Source: Streptococcus australis ATCC 700641 | Lineage (GTDB): Bacteria > Bacillota > Bacilli > Lactobacillales > Streptococcaceae | Direction: 5' to 3' | Length of the DNA: 64,000 bases | NCBI RefSeq assembly: GCF_000186465.1 | Contig: NZ_GL636091.1 | Span: 2,057,534 to 2,121,533 of the forward strand | Part shown: one piece after another, positions 28,714 to 37,876 of the stretch | How the letters are laid out: every line of letters begins with the position of its first letter | How positions within the stretch are numbered: position 1 is the first letter of the stretch | Translations under genes and position numbers: made by a program | The notes under the pieces: generated by a model | What the model was told of the DNA's origin: nothing | Databases searched by the model: none | What the model saw: the letters and a program-made list of their open reading frames with translations, nothing else

Positions 28714-28905
28714 GGATTTCAGATTGAATATAAAGTCTTCTTTAAAACTTTCCTTAGGTGAGTACGGACGTTAGGTGAAATTATCCAGTGGATGATTTCA
28801 GCAATCCAGGAAGTTCCATGACTTAGTTTTGAACCTAAAGTTTCAAAACTCCCGAGTGGCTGAAACTTTAGCGCTTCAGCCACTTTTCTCACAGCGGAAA
28901 GTAAT
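28714..28905 (-). ncRNA. Candidate structured small RNA
   Basis: The 455-bp gap 28572-29026 has no gene beyond the nagA control region. Read on the minus strand, 28890 to 28690 contains three inverted repeats (AGTGGCTGAA/TTCAGCCACT; AGTTTTGAA/TTCAAAACT; GAAATCATCC/TGGATAATTTC) and then an intrinsic terminator. No clear promoter was found in the AT-rich 28905-28990. This is inferred from structure only; a degenerate repeat element is an alternative. Confidence 0.3.
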
Positions 28906-28990
28906 AAATTTGTTTAATTAATTAAAAATACAAATTATTTTTTTGAAAAAATTTTCTAGCTATTTTATGAAAAAAATTTGTCTACATTCT

Positions 28991-29018
28991 AAAATCCAGT
29001 CCTAAAGAACTGGATTTT
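28991..29018. terminator. Phosphate symporter terminator
   Basis: AAATCCAGT/ACTGGATTT hairpin with TTTT on the minus side and a longer T-rich run on the plus side, directly after the symporter stop. Confidence 0.7.
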
Positions 29019-29026
29019 TCGTTTTT

Positions 29027-30658
29027 TTAGATCTGCTCCAATTGTACCTTCTCAGCTAAGTTCATGGCATGGTCTGCGACACGGGTATAGTGAGAGATGA
29101 TATCAATAAAGTTCACACCTGCTTGAGGTGTACACTCGCCCTTGTTCAGACGAGAAATATGGGTCTTCCGCAATTTCTTTTCAAGTTTTTCAATCGCCTG
29201 ATGGCGCTGTTCCAACTCTGCGGCCAACTCTTGGTTATCCTCTTCTACACTTCGAAGTGCATCTTTAACAAACGTCGCCGTTTGTTGGTAGATATCTTCT
29301 AATTCAGCCAAAGCATTGTCAGAAAAGACAACTTTCTTCCGAATGAGGTAGTCCGTCAAGTTGATCAAGGCTTCTGCGTGGTCTCCAATCCGCTCCAAAT
29401 CTCGAGAAGAATCCAAAATATTGGTCAAGGATTCGCTTTCTTTTGGACTCAAAGCTTCACTGGACAAGCGGATCAAGTACTTGGTCAACTGATCATCGAT
29501 GGTATTAATCGCTTCTTCTGTTTTATGACCTTTTTCAGCTAGCTTTTCTTCTTGATTCAAAATATAGCGATAAGATAAATCAAAAATCTTTTCAGCATAA
29601 GCTCCTAAGTGCAAGAGTTCTTTTTTGGCATTTCCCAAGGCAATCGAAGGAGCTTGGGTAATCAGATTTTCATCCAAGTAAAGTGGCTCGTATTTGACCA
29701 CTTCATCCTCACCAGGAATCAATTTCGTCACAAAGTAAGCCAATGCTCCGATGAATGGGAATTGAACGATGGTGTTGGTCACATTAAAAGCACCATGTGA
29801 AAAGGCAATCGTCATCTCAGGTGAGAGATGCAACTGAGCTTGGAAGAACTCAACCATACTTGTAAATGGTCCCAACAAGATGATACACAGAATGGTCCCG
29901 ATGACATTAAATAAGACGTGGGTCGCTGCAACCCGTTTGGCAGAAACATTGGCTCCCATGGCAGCAATGATAACGGTGAGGGTAGTCCCAATGTTATCCC
30001 CAAATAAAATTGGCAATGCTCCCTTAAGATCTAAAAATCCACCGGAGTAGAGACCTTGCAGAATCCCAATCGTTGCAGAAGAAGCCTGGATCAAGACTGT
30101 GATAATGGCTCCAGCTAGCACTCCGAGGATTGGATTCTTCCCAAGGGTTACCATATATTGGCTGAACTCTGGCAAGTCTTTCAAAGGACTCATCCCTGCG
30201 CTGATGAGGTTCAAGGCGTAAAAGATTCCCCCAACCCCAAACAAGATCCGACCAATATTGTTAGCTATCCGATTCTTGGTAAAGAAGAGACAGACTGTAC
30301 CGACAAACATAATGGGCAAGGCATATGTTCCCAACTTGAAACCAATGATGAAGGAAGTGACCGTCGTCCCGATATTGGCCCCCATGATGATCCCAATTGC
30401 TTGGCGTAGCGTTAATAGACCGGCACTTACTAATCCAACCGTAATAACAGTTACCCCGGTACTAGACTGGATAAGGGCAGTCACGACAATCCCTACGAGC
30501 ACCCCTAGAAATGGATTACTGGTATATTTGTCGATATAGTAACGAAGGCGATCCCCTGCAGCCTGTTGCAAGCCATCACCCATAGTTTTGATACTATATA
30601 AAAATAGTCCCAAACCACCTAAGAAGTTAAATAAAATGTTCTGCCAATCAATGGACAT
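29027..30658 (-). CDS. Na+/phosphate cotransporter with PhoU-like C-terminal domain
   Basis: A membrane symporter of the NptA/YjbB (Na/Pi cotransporter II) family, 543 residues. Two inverted repeats of helices each carry a QSST-type motif (ALIQSSTGVTVITVGLVSAG and VLIQASSATIGIL), the hallmark of the family. From about residue 330 a soluble helical part with PhoU-like repeats (SSRDLERIGDHAEAL and YTRVADHAMNLAEKV) follows. ATG 30658 (MSIDWQNILF) has GGAGGAAAAGG upstream. It would move phosphate across the membrane in exchange with the Na+ gradient, with the tail as a regulatory domain. Confidence 0.9.
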   Translation of the reverse strand: MSIDWQNILFNFLGGLGLFLYSIKTMGDGLQQAAGDRLRYYIDKYTSNPFLGVLVGIVVTALIQSSTGVTVITVGLVSAGLLTLRQAIGIIMGANIGTTVTSFIIGFKLGTYALPIMFVGTVCLFFTKNRIANNIGRILFGVGGIFYALNLISAGMSPLKDLPEFSQYMVTLGKNPILGVLAGAIITVLIQASSATIGILQGLYSGGFLDLKGALPILFGDNIGTTLTVIIAAMGANVSAKRVAATHVLFNVIGTILCIILLGPFTSMVEFFQAQLHLSPEMTIAFSHGAFNVTNTIVQFPFIGALAYFVTKLIPGEDEVVKYEPLYLDENLITQAPSIALGNAKKELLHLGAYAEKIFDLSYRYILNQEEKLAEKGHKTEEAINTIDDQLTKYLIRLSSEALSPKESESLTNILDSSRDLERIGDHAEALINLTDYLIRKKVVFSDNALAELEDIYQQTATFVKDALRSVEEDNQELAAELEQRHQAIEKLEKKLRKTHISRLNKGECTPQAGVNFIDIISHYTRVADHAMNLAEKVQLEQI

Positions 30659-30759
30659 TCCTTTTCCTCCATCATCATTCGATAAAAGTTTACTCACTCT
30701 ATTTTAAAACATCCACCCCTTCGGCACAAGTTTTTTTTGAAATTTCTTCTGAATTTTGC

Positions 30760-30797
30760 CATAAAAAAACGATAGACTCTACAGAATCTATCGTTTT
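30760..30797 (-). terminator. Terminator of the rimP-nusA-infB-rbfA operon
   Basis: AAAACGATAGA/TCTATCGTTTT hairpin with a T-rich tail on the minus strand, directly after rbfA. Confidence 0.8.
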
Positions 30798-30802
30798 GTT
30801 CA

Positions 30803-31153
30803 TTATTTTTTATCAAGATCGCGTAACATTTGGTCAATCTTGTTTCCATATTCAATGGATTCATCTTTGACAAAGGTTAAATCTGGAATTTTGTACAATT
30901 TTAAATTCCGACCTAATTCGCGCTTGATGGTTCCTGTTGCTTTTTCCAGCCCTGTCTGAGCCTTTTGATTATCTGAAGCCAGGTCACTCATAATCGAATA
31001 GTAAACCTTAGCCATCGACAAATCGCCTAGCATTTGAACATCCGTAATAGTGACGCCTTGGACACGCGGATCACGAACTTTCTTTTGCAAAATTTCGTTG
31101 ACTTCCCGCTTGATTTCCATACCGACTCGGTCTGTCCGAAAATGACTTGCCAT
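30803..31153 (-). CDS. rbfA: 30S ribosome-binding factor A
   Basis: A KH-fold assembly factor that binds the 30S subunit near helix 1 of 16S rRNA during maturation and cold adaptation. The 116-residue protein shows [18 protein letters not shown] and [16 protein letters not shown], and ends [10 protein letters not shown]. It is the last gene of the nusA operon, 73 bp after infB. A terminator-like hairpin lies in that gap, so its expression may be partly separated from infB. Confidence 0.95.
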   Translation of the reverse strand: MASHFRTDRVGMEIKREVNEILQKKVRDPRVQGVTITDVQMLGDLSMAKVYYSIMSDLASDNQKAQTGLEKATGTIKRELGRNLKLYKIPDLTFVKDESIEYGNKIDQMLRDLDKK

Positions 31154-31181
31154 AGGAACTCCTTTCTGCTCTGTCTTTAAA

Positions 31182-31220
31182 AACTAGGAAATGGGAGATT
31201 ACCTCTCTTACTTCCTAGTT
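31182..31220 (-). terminator. Partial terminator between infB and rbfA
   Basis: AACTAGGAA/TTCCTAGTT with an inner GAGAG/CTCCC helix, then TTTTTAAAG on the minus strand. It probably attenuates rbfA. Confidence 0.6.
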
Positions 31221-31226
31221 AACAGT

Positions 31227-33950
31227 TTATTTTTTAATTTCTTCCATGATGTAAGCTTCGATGGTATCATCAGTCTTGATATCATTGTAGCCTTCAATCA
31301 TGAGACCACCCTCACGACCGTTGGTCACTTCTTTGACATCATCTTTATAATGTTTCAAGCTTGCAAGAGCACCGTCATAGATCACGACACCGTCACGAAT
31401 GACACGAACTTTGGAATCACGAGTGACCTTACCACTGAGGACCATAAATCCACCGATAGTACCCACTTTAGAGACTTTAAAGGTTTCACGAATGACTGCT
31501 TCCCCGATGACTTTCTCTTCGAACTCAGGATCCAACATTCCCTTCATAGCATCTTCCATTTCTTCAATCACTTTGTAGATGATTGAGTGAAGACGGATTT
31601 CTACCTCGTCAGCTTCTGCTTGCTGACGCGCTTGAGGCGTAGGGCGGACGTTAAATCCAATGATGAAGGCATTTGAAGCTTCTGCGAGGGTAACGTCTGA
31701 TTCGTTGATGGCACCAACTGCTGAGTGAACGATGGTCACTTTCACACCTTCCACTTCAATCTTTTGAAGGGAAGCAGCAAGGGCTTCAACCGAACCTTGT
31801 ACATCGGCCTTGATGATGACATTAACGGATTTCACTTCTCCAGCCTTCAAAGTATCAAAGAGATTTTCAAGGCTGACACGGTTGGTTGCTTGACGTTGTT
31901 TCATCAGCGCACGTTTGGCACGTTCTTCACCGGCTGCACGCGCAGATTTTTCATCTTCATAAACCGCAAAGTGGTCACCCGCCATTGGCGCTTCGTTCAA
32001 ACCAGTGATAGAAACTGGAGTAGATGGTCCAGCTACTTTCACACGACGGCCAAGGTCATTGGTCATGGCACGGACACGTCCGAAAGTATTACCAACAACG
32101 ATTGGGTCTTGGACATTCAAAGTACCTTGTTGAACCAGAAGGGTTGCGACCGCACCTTTACCTTTATCCAAACGAGCTTCGATAACAGTACCGATGGCAC
32201 GAACTGTTGGATCTGCCTTGAGTTCTTGGATTTCAGCTACAAGAAGGACCGTTTCCAAAAGTTCATCGATATTTTGGTTGAACTTGGCAGAGATTTCTAC
32301 AAACTCAGAATCCCCACCCCAGGCAGTTGACATAACCCCATGCTCTGCCAATTCACCGATGACACGTTCTGGGTTGGCACCCGGTTTATCGATCTTGTTA
32401 ATAGCCACAATGATTGGGACATTAGCCGCTTTTGAGTGGTTAATAGCTTCGATAGTCTGAGGCATCACCCCGTCATCTGCCGCTACGACCAAGATGGTAA
32501 TATCCGTAACAGATGCACCACGCGCCCGCATAGAGGTGAAGGCCGCGTGTCCAGGTGTATCCAAGAAGGTAATTTTTTTGCCATTTTCCACGATTTGGTA
32601 GGCACCGATATGCTGGGTGATTCCTCCCGCTTCACCTGTTGCTACACGTGAATTACGAAGGGTATCCAAAAGGGTTGTCTTCCCGTGGTCAACGTGTCCC
32701 ATGATGGTGACAACTGGTGGACGCTCTACCAATTCATCTGGATTCAAATAGCCATCTTCGACGAAGAAGCGTTCGATATCCGCATTGTCCACTTCAACCT
32801 TTTTCTTGGCTTCAATTCCATAATCCACTAACAGAAGTTCAATGGTATCGCCATCCAAGGATTGGTTTTGTGTCGCCATCACTCCCATCATGAAGAGTTT
32901 CTTAACGATTTCCGCAGGCTCACGCTTAATCCGTTTTGCGATTTCCGCAACCGTCATTCCATCTGTGTACTCAAGTTCACTTGGCAACTCATGGAATTTA
33001 CGCTCTGTTACTGGTTTTGGAGCTTCATTGCGGTTATTCTTTCCTTTTTTATTCTTTTTGTTGTTGTTCCAGTTACTATTTCTTTGATTTCTCACTTGGT
33101 TTTGACTACTTCGATTCTTTTGTTGTTTTCTTGGACCATCTTCTTCGCGATCAAAATCTTCACGTTTTTTGTCTGGTCTAGCTTGCTTTTTCCGACGTGT
33201 ATCAACTGCTGCAGGACTTGGAGCCGCTACTTGAGTTGCCTTCGCTGGTTCTACTTTTGGCTGTGGAGCGACAACTTCAGTCGCAACTGCCTCTTCACGC
33301 TTACGACGTTGTTGACGTTCTTGCTCTACCTTGGCTGCCTGGTTTTGCTTGTAGCGTTCTTCGCTACCACGTGCATATTCCGCATTTTGCTCTGCCTTTA
33401 ATGCTGCCGCACGGGCTTTAAAATCAATCTTCGGAGCGCCATTTACAGGATTTGGACGTCCTTGACCGTTGCCAGCTTGGTCACGGCGACGATCATTCCC
33501 TTGGTTCCGGCGGTCATTTCCCTGATTTTTTCGCTCATTACGATTTTGGAAACGATCCCCATCCCGACGGTCGTTTTGTTGTTTCTTAGGTCGATTTCCT
33601 TGTTGTTGACGACGTTCCGCCTGCTCTTTTGCACGGGCTTCACGTTCCGCTTTGAAATTACGACTCTTTGGCTTCACAACAGGTGCTGCCACTGTTTCCG
33701 TTGTCTTTTCTGGTTGGTTTGCAACAGGTTCTTTTGCAACCGGTGCAGCTTTTACTTGTTTTTCTTCCGTCACTTTAGGAGTTTGGGGCGCCTTTGATGT
33801 AAAACTATTGACCAAACGCTCAACCGCTTCACCTTCGATACTAGAAGCGTGACTCTTTACCTCCAACCCTAATTCTTTCGCCCGTGTGACGACTTCTTTA
33901 CTTTCCTTGCCTAGTTCTTTGGCAATCTCATACAATCTTTTCTTAGACAA
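31227..33950 (-). CDS. infB: Translation initiation factor IF-2
   Basis: A GTPase that brings fMet-tRNA to the 30S P site and promotes subunit joining. The 907-residue protein has an N-terminal IF2-N helix bundle (1-50), a long basic, low-complexity linker (about 60-310, rich in Arg/Gln/Asn), a second IF2-N module (about 325-380), then the G domain with GHVDHGKTT at 418-426, DTPGHAAF and NKIDKP, and domains II-IV ending [11 protein letters not shown]. It follows ylxQ by 16 bp in the conserved operon. Confidence 0.98.
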   Translation of the reverse strand: MSKKRLYEIAKELGKESKEVVTRAKELGLEVKSHASSIEGEAVERLVNSFTSKAPQTPKVTEEKQVKAAPVAKEPVANQPEKTTETVAAPVVKPKSRNFKAEREARAKEQAERRQQQGNRPKKQQNDRRDGDRFQNRNERKNQGNDRRNQGNDRRRDQAGNGQGRPNPVNGAPKIDFKARAAALKAEQNAEYARGSEERYKQNQAAKVEQERQQRRKREEAVATEVVAPQPKVEPAKATQVAAPSPAAVDTRRKKQARPDKKREDFDREEDGPRKQQKNRSSQNQVRNQRNSNWNNNKKNKKGKNNRNEAPKPVTERKFHELPSELEYTDGMTVAEIAKRIKREPAEIVKKLFMMGVMATQNQSLDGDTIELLLVDYGIEAKKKVEVDNADIERFFVEDGYLNPDELVERPPVVTIMGHVDHGKTTLLDTLRNSRVATGEAGGITQHIGAYQIVENGKKITFLDTPGHAAFTSMRARGASVTDITILVVAADDGVMPQTIEAINHSKAANVPIIVAINKIDKPGANPERVIGELAEHGVMSTAWGGDSEFVEISAKFNQNIDELLETVLLVAEIQELKADPTVRAIGTVIEARLDKGKGAVATLLVQQGTLNVQDPIVVGNTFGRVRAMTNDLGRRVKVAGPSTPVSITGLNEAPMAGDHFAVYEDEKSARAAGEERAKRALMKQRQATNRVSLENLFDTLKAGEVKSVNVIIKADVQGSVEALAASLQKIEVEGVKVTIVHSAVGAINESDVTLAEASNAFIIGFNVRPTPQARQQAEADEVEIRLHSIIYKVIEEMEDAMKGMLDPEFEEKVIGEAVIRETFKVSKVGTIGGFMVLSGKVTRDSKVRVIRDGVVIYDGALASLKHYKDDVKEVTNGREGGLMIEGYNDIKTDDTIEAYIMEEIKK

Positions 33951-33966
33951 TTGCTGTCCTCCTCTT

Positions 33967-34266
33967 CTATTCCATAAGAGACCTCATTTTCTTTGAAAAT
34001 CCAGCATCTGTCACGGCCACTACCTTTCGTGAGCGACCAATGGCAGTACTTAATTCTAGTGTTGAAAACACGGTTAATACCGGAATGCCATAATAGTGGC
34101 ATTTATCTGTGATTTTTTTGGTAAGATTGGGAGCTGCATCATCTGCTAGAACGACCAAACGAGCCTTTCCTTCTTGAACAGACTTGATGACCAACTCTTC
34201 TCCAGAGATGATTTTCCCTGCTCGCTGAGCCAATCCCAATAAATTACTGACTTTTTGCTTATTCAA
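33967..34266 (-). CDS. ylxQ: YlxQ, L7Ae/L30e-family RNA-binding protein
   Basis: Ninety-nine residues with the L7Ae core [32 protein letters not shown] and the C-terminal TDAGFSKKM. Proteins of this family bind kink-turn RNA; YlxQ is a non-essential companion of the nusA-infB operon, with no confirmed RNA target in streptococci. Its start overlaps the ylxR stop by 8 bp and it precedes infB by 16 bp, so all three are translated from one message. Confidence 0.93.
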   Translation of the reverse strand: MNKQKVSNLLGLAQRAGKIISGEELVIKSVQEGKARLVVLADDAAPNLTKKITDKCHYYGIPVLTVFSTLELSTAIGRSRKVVAVTDAGFSKKMRSLME

Positions 34267-34555
34267 GGCCTAACTCTCTTCTTTTCACCTTGTGATCCAC
34301 ATAAGCAATCAATTCGTCGTAGAAAGCTTCATCCACTTCCATGCTAAAGCTGCGATTGAAGACTTTCTTCTTCTTGGCTTGAAGTGCTTCCTCGTTATCG
34401 AGTTTGATATAAGCACCACGACCATTTGCTTTCCCAGTTGGATCGATAAAAACTTGACCTTCTTTATTTTTTACGATTCGCAAGAGATCTCGTTTATCGA
34501 TGACCTCATTTGAAACGACAGACTTGCGTAAAGGGATTTTTCTTGTCTTTACCAT
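34259..34555 (-). CDS. ylxR: YlxR family RNA-binding protein (DUF448)
   Basis: Ninety-eight residues, starting MVKTRKIPLRKSVVSNEVIDK. The family GRGAYI motif is present as GRGAYIKLD, in a basic surface that binds nucleic acid. YlxR has been reported as a nucleoid-associated regulator and, under the name RnpM, as an RNase P modulator in other Firmicutes. Eleven bases separate it from nusA. Most homologues begin MxxRKIPxRKC; here Ser-Val replaces the Cys. Confidence 0.93.
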   Translation of the reverse strand: MVKTRKIPLRKSVVSNEVIDKRDLLRIVKNKEGQVFIDPTGKANGRGAYIKLDNEEALQAKKKKVFNRSFSMEVDEAFYDELIAYVDHKVKRRELGLE

Positions 34556-34565
34556 GATTCCCTCC

Positions 34566-35711
34566 CTATTCGTCTACAGAATTCAAATCACTTTCTACTT
34601 CTTCAAAAGCAGGTTCTTGACTTGCTTCCATTTCTTCGTACTCACTAGCTGATTTGATATCAATCCGGTAGCCAGTTAAGTGAGCTGCCAAGCGCACGTT
34701 TTGACCACGACGACCGATCGCAAGAGATAGCTTGCTATCTGGTACTACCACAAGGGCATGCTTGCTGTCTTCTTCATCAAAGATGACTTGATCGACCTCA
34801 GCAGGCGCAATGGCATTGTAGATAAATTCTGCTGGATCTGGAACCCACTCAATGACATCAATATTTTCTTCTGTTGGGACCATACGATCCAATTTCTGAT
34901 CATAACGAGCTGGGTGGAACTTGCTAGTAATCTTTTTGATATTCGATCCACCACGACCAACGATGGTTCCAATCGCATCCACGTTTGGATTATGGCTACG
35001 TACAGCAACCTTAGTGCGGTCTCCAGCTTCACGCGCCACGCTCATGATTTCAACTGTTCCATCATAGACTTCAGGAATTTCTTGTTCCATCAAACGTTTG
35101 ATCATTTCTGGATGGCTACGACTTACGAAAACGTTGACCCCACGAGGATTGTCTTCTACTTTGTAGACAAAGACTTCGATGCGATCATGAGATTGGAAGA
35201 CTTCACCCGGGATTTGGTCTTGTTTAGACAATTGAGCTTCGATAGACCCTAAATTTACATAGATAAAGCGATTATCAAAACGCTCAACCGTTCCACTCAT
35301 AATTTCATTTTCATGTTCTTTATAAGTGTTGTAGGTAATCGCACGAGTTTGCTTGCGCATTTTTTCCATGATGGTTTGTTTGGCAGATTGGGCTGCGACA
35401 CGACCAAACTCAGCAGGTGCTTCTTCAAATTTGATTTTGTCTCCCAATTCATAGGCAGAGCTAATCGCAAGAGCATCTTTCAAGCTAATTTCTAAGCGGC
35501 TATCAAATACTTCATCCACTACTTCACGAACGGTATAAACTCGGAAGTCACCAGTCTTTTCATTAAATTCGATAGCAGCACTCTCTGCTTGACCATACCG
35601 TCTCCGATAAGCCGAACGCAATGATTCTGTGACAGCTTCAATGATATCTTCTTTTTTGATTCCTTTGTCTTCTTCCAAGATGCGAAAAGCATCTAGCATT
35701 TCTTTACTCAT
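34566..35711 (-). CDS. nusA: Transcription termination/antitermination protein NusA
   Basis: Binds RNA polymerase and the nascent RNA, controlling pausing and intrinsic termination. The 381-residue protein has an N-terminal polymerase-binding domain, an S1 domain (about 135-200, MSGTVERFDNRFIYVNLGSIEA) and two KH domains with GRGGSNIKKI and IGRRGQNVRLAAHLTGYRID. Like other Firmicutes it lacks the C-terminal acidic repeats of the E. coli protein. It lies 45 bp after rimP, second in an operon whose leader contains a hairpin suited to feedback by NusA itself. Confidence 0.97.
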   Translation of the reverse strand: MSKEMLDAFRILEEDKGIKKEDIIEAVTESLRSAYRRRYGQAESAAIEFNEKTGDFRVYTVREVVDEVFDSRLEISLKDALAISSAYELGDKIKFEEAPAEFGRVAAQSAKQTIMEKMRKQTRAITYNTYKEHENEIMSGTVERFDNRFIYVNLGSIEAQLSKQDQIPGEVFQSHDRIEVFVYKVEDNPRGVNVFVSRSHPEMIKRLMEQEIPEVYDGTVEIMSVAREAGDRTKVAVRSHNPNVDAIGTIVGRGGSNIKKITSKFHPARYDQKLDRMVPTEENIDVIEWVPDPAEFIYNAIAPAEVDQVIFDEEDSKHALVVVPDSKLSLAIGRRGQNVRLAAHLTGYRIDIKSASEYEEMEASQEPAFEEVESDLNSVDE

Positions 35712-35756
35712 TCTTTTCTTGCTCTTAGGCTACTAAGAGCCTTCCTTTCTTTTCTG

Positions 35757-36227
35757 CTATAATTTGACAGCTAGTCTTGCTTTTGATACAAGACTATAGG
35801 GGATTTCAATGGTTTTCTTTCTGGTTTTGTCCATGTATTCCATGGTCAATTGATCATCTTCGAACTTAACGAGTGTTCCTTCAATGACCTTTTGTTTGTC
35901 AACTGCCTTGTACAAGCTGACATGGATATATTGACCCAGAGATTTTTCCACTGCATCTTTGGTTTTTAAGGGACGCTCCAAACCAGGACTCGTCACTTCT
36001 AGGAAGTACTGTTCTGGGAATGGATCTGGTTGAATCTGATCCAACAGAGGACTAATCACTTCTGTTAAATCGGCTGTATCATTCAGGGTAATACCACCTG
36101 GCTTATCAACAAAGATACTTAGAACATAATCTCCTCCCATCTTTCCATATTCCACATCCACCAATTCAAATGGAGCTTGGATGGCTGGTTGAAGAATTTC
36201 TGTTACTAATTCAACAATTGTTGCGAT
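35757..36227 (-). CDS. rimP: Ribosome maturation factor RimP (apparent ATC start)
   Basis: Needed for 30S maturation. The body ([20 protein letters not shown] onward, [21 protein letters not shown], end [10 protein letters not shown]) is a standard RimP of about 156 residues; the pneumococcal protein has 159. No ATG, GTG or TTG stands at the expected place. AGGAGG at 36242-36237 is 9 nt before an in-frame ATC (36227-36225), which is taken as the start. Alternatives are the ATT three codons further on, or GTG at 36245, which overlaps the Shine-Dalgarno and has none of its own. It is the first gene of the nusA-infB operon. Confidence 0.85.
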   Translation of the reverse strand: MATIVELVTEILQPAIQAPFELVDVEYGKMGGDYVLSIFVDKPGGITLNDTADLTEVISPLLDQIQPDPFPEQYFLEVTSPGLERPLKTKDAVEKSLGQYIHVSLYKAVDKQKVIEGTLVKFEDDQLTMEYMDKTRKKTIEIPYSLVSKARLAVKL

Positions 36228-36236
36228 AGGACAACA

Positions 36237-36242
36237 CCTCCT
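36237..36242 (-). promoter_or_regulatory. Shine-Dalgarno that sets the rimP start
   Basis: AGGAGG at 9-nt spacing from the ATC at 36227. The TTG between them (36234-36232) is out of frame and leads to a stop within a few codons. Confidence 0.65.
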
Positions 36243-36250
36243 CACAGACA

Positions 36251-36276
36251 AGAGGCGAAGATATGTCTTCGCCTCT
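36251..36276 (-). promoter_or_regulatory. Leader hairpin of the rimP-nusA operon (candidate NusA-dependent attenuator)
   Basis: AGAGGCGAAGA/TCTTCGCCTCT is a perfect 11-bp stem with a 4-nt loop in the 5' UTR, followed on the minus strand by TGTCTGTG rather than a proper T-run. A strong stem with a broken U-tract is the form expected of a terminator that depends on NusA. In B. subtilis the equivalent ylxS-nusA leader is known to be autoregulated in this way; here it is inference. Confidence 0.5.
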
Positions 36277-36297
36277 CCTTTTCTATTCGTTTTAAAT

Positions 36298-36326
36298 ATT
36301 TTAGCACAAGTTCCGTCGAAATGCAA
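36298..36326 (-). promoter_or_regulatory. Promoter of the rimP-nusA-infB operon
   Basis: TTGCAT (36326-36321), 17 bp, TAAAAT (36303-36298) with TGC extension. Predicted start near 36291, giving a leader of about 65 nt. Confidence 0.7.
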
Positions 36327-36360
36327 GAATTTCGCCTTCCTCATTCATATAGCTACCATC

Positions 36361-36391
36361 CAAAAGAAAAACGCCTCCTTTTCAGGAGACG
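36361..36391 (-). terminator. trmB terminator
   Basis: ACGTCTCCT/AGGAGGCGT with a GAAA loop (one mismatch) followed by TTTTTCTTTT on the minus strand. Confidence 0.8.
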
Positions 36392-36409
36392 TCAATCCTT
36401 AACTAGACT

Positions 36410-37045
36410 TTAAAATTGTGCTTCAACCCGATAAATGACCTGACCCTTACTTGAGAATTTCTTTTCATATTCGGTCATGACATTTCCCTCAAAATCACTA
36501 GCATGAAGATCTAGCCAGACACCCTTCAAGGTCATTCCATACTGAGAAAAACTCACCAAACTGTATTCAAAGAGTCCTCGATTGTCCGTCTTGAAATGAA
36601 TCTCCCCATGCTCTGGCAAAATCTGTTTGAAGGTATCTAAGAAACTCTTGTAGGTTAAACGACGTTTTTCATGACGTTTCTTCGGCCAAGGATCTGAAAA
36701 ATTGAGATACAATTGATTAATCTCACCGTCTTCAAAGTAATTGGTCAAGCTATCTCCGTCCACCCAAAGCAACTTGATATTGGGAACGTCAGCTTCTAAC
36801 ACCTTGTCCAAAGCGTAGCTTAATACTGATTTTTGAATATCAATCCCGATATAGTTAATGTCTGGATTTTGTTTGGCCATTCCAGTGATAAAGGCACCTT
36901 TACCGCTCCCCACTTCAATATGAATAGGATGGTCATTTCCAAAAATCTCATGCCACTTCCCTTTGGCTTCTTCTGGCTTCAAAATGACATATTGCGGATT
37001 GGCTTCTAATAATTCGGTTGCACCTTTACGGTTTCTAACTCTCAT
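36410..37045 (-). CDS. trmB: tRNA (guanine-N7-)-methyltransferase
   Basis: Forms m7G46 in tRNA variable loops using S-adenosylmethionine. The 211-residue protein has the SAM-binding [22 protein letters not shown], and the catalytic/tRNA motif [17 protein letters not shown]. The start overlaps the ccrZ stop (ATGA), as in pneumococcus, so translation is coupled. Confidence 0.96.
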   Translation of the reverse strand: MRVRNRKGATELLEANPQYVILKPEEAKGKWHEIFGNDHPIHIEVGSGKGAFITGMAKQNPDINYIGIDIQKSVLSYALDKVLEADVPNIKLLWVDGDSLTNYFEDGEINQLYLNFSDPWPKKRHEKRRLTYKSFLDTFKQILPEHGEIHFKTDNRGLFEYSLVSFSQYGMTLKGVWLDLHASDFEGNVMTEYEKKFSSKGQVIYRVEAQF

Positions 37046-37836
37046 GCTTCCTTCCCATATTTTGACCGGAAATTACGCAAGGCATAAATTTCCCGGTTCA
37101 CATTCTCTAAATCATTGTTTTCATAGTATTTTACAATCTGACAAAGGAAAGAGTATTGACCAAACCAGTACAATTTACTAAATACAGTTTCATTGTACTT
37201 ATAGCCGTAATAGACCAACCAATCCTGCCACTGGGAATCTGGAATGTAGTGACTTAAAACATGAGCCACATCCATCATCCGATCTGTTAAGCGGACAGAA
37301 TCCCAATCTACCAAGTAGATAAATCCACTATCCGTTTCAATCCAGTTACTGTGACGGACATCTCCGTGAACAATGGTTGCATAATCTTCTCGAAAAGCTG
37401 GAACAGTCTGTCGTAAACTCTTTAATACAGATTGCAAATAATTGTTTTGACGCAAAGCAATTGGCAACTGACTGCTCAAAGAATTCAATAAATCCAATGG
37501 CGACTCAGCTGTGTAGCCCAACTTTCTCAATTGCGTCATCAAGGGGCGTGAACGGTGCAAACGAGTCAGGATATGAACCACTTGCTTTTTCCCCATCCCA
37601 TTTGGAGTTAAAATTTCTCCATTTAACCATTCTTGTGCGCTCATCACATTTCCATCAGGTAAGCGTCGGCTCCATAAGAGTTGTGGAGCAATTTGTTCTT
37701 TAGCTAACCCTGCTAATATTGGAGTCGTATTCATTTTGACAAATACTTTCCCCCCATCTGGATAAGTCCCCATAAAGGCTTTTCCGCTTTTACCAGCAAT
37801 TGGGGTTAACGTTAGCTCTTTTTCGTTCGAGTCCAT
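37042..37836 (-). CDS. ccrZ: Cell cycle regulator CcrZ (phosphotransferase fold)
   Basis: CcrZ was identified in pneumococcus as a regulator that ties DnaA-driven replication initiation to division through FtsZ. The 264-residue protein has an aminoglycoside phosphotransferase-like fold: [20 protein letters not shown] (nucleotide loop with Lys), catalytic HGDVRHSNW and metal-binding [12 protein letters not shown] 37836 ([12 protein letters not shown]) has ACGGAGGAAG upstream; the longer frame from 37893 runs into ecsB. Kinase substrate is not known from sequence. Confidence 0.93.
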   Translation of the reverse strand: MDSNEKELTLTPIAGKSGKAFMGTYPDGGKVFVKMNTTPILAGLAKEQIAPQLLWSRRLPDGNVMSAQEWLNGEILTPNGMGKKQVVHILTRLHRSRPLMTQLRKLGYTAESPLDLLNSLSSQLPIALRQNNYLQSVLKSLRQTVPAFREDYATIVHGDVRHSNWIETDSGFIYLVDWDSVRLTDRMMDVAHVLSHYIPDSQWQDWLVYYGYKYNETVFSKLYWFGQYSFLCQIVKYYENNDLENVNREIYALRNFRSKYGKEA

Positions 37837-37876
37837 CTCTTCCTCCGTAAAAAGTTTCCCATCTATTTTACTAATT

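Noticed and set aside
33443-33900. Several long ORFs opposite the infB linker region
   Set aside because: They mirror the low-complexity Arg/Gln/Asn codons of IF-2 and lack ribosome binding sites or family resemblance.
36246-36344. Longer rimP frame starting near 36344
   Set aside because: It would read through the promoter-proximal leader hairpin and has no homology to RimP before IATIVEL.
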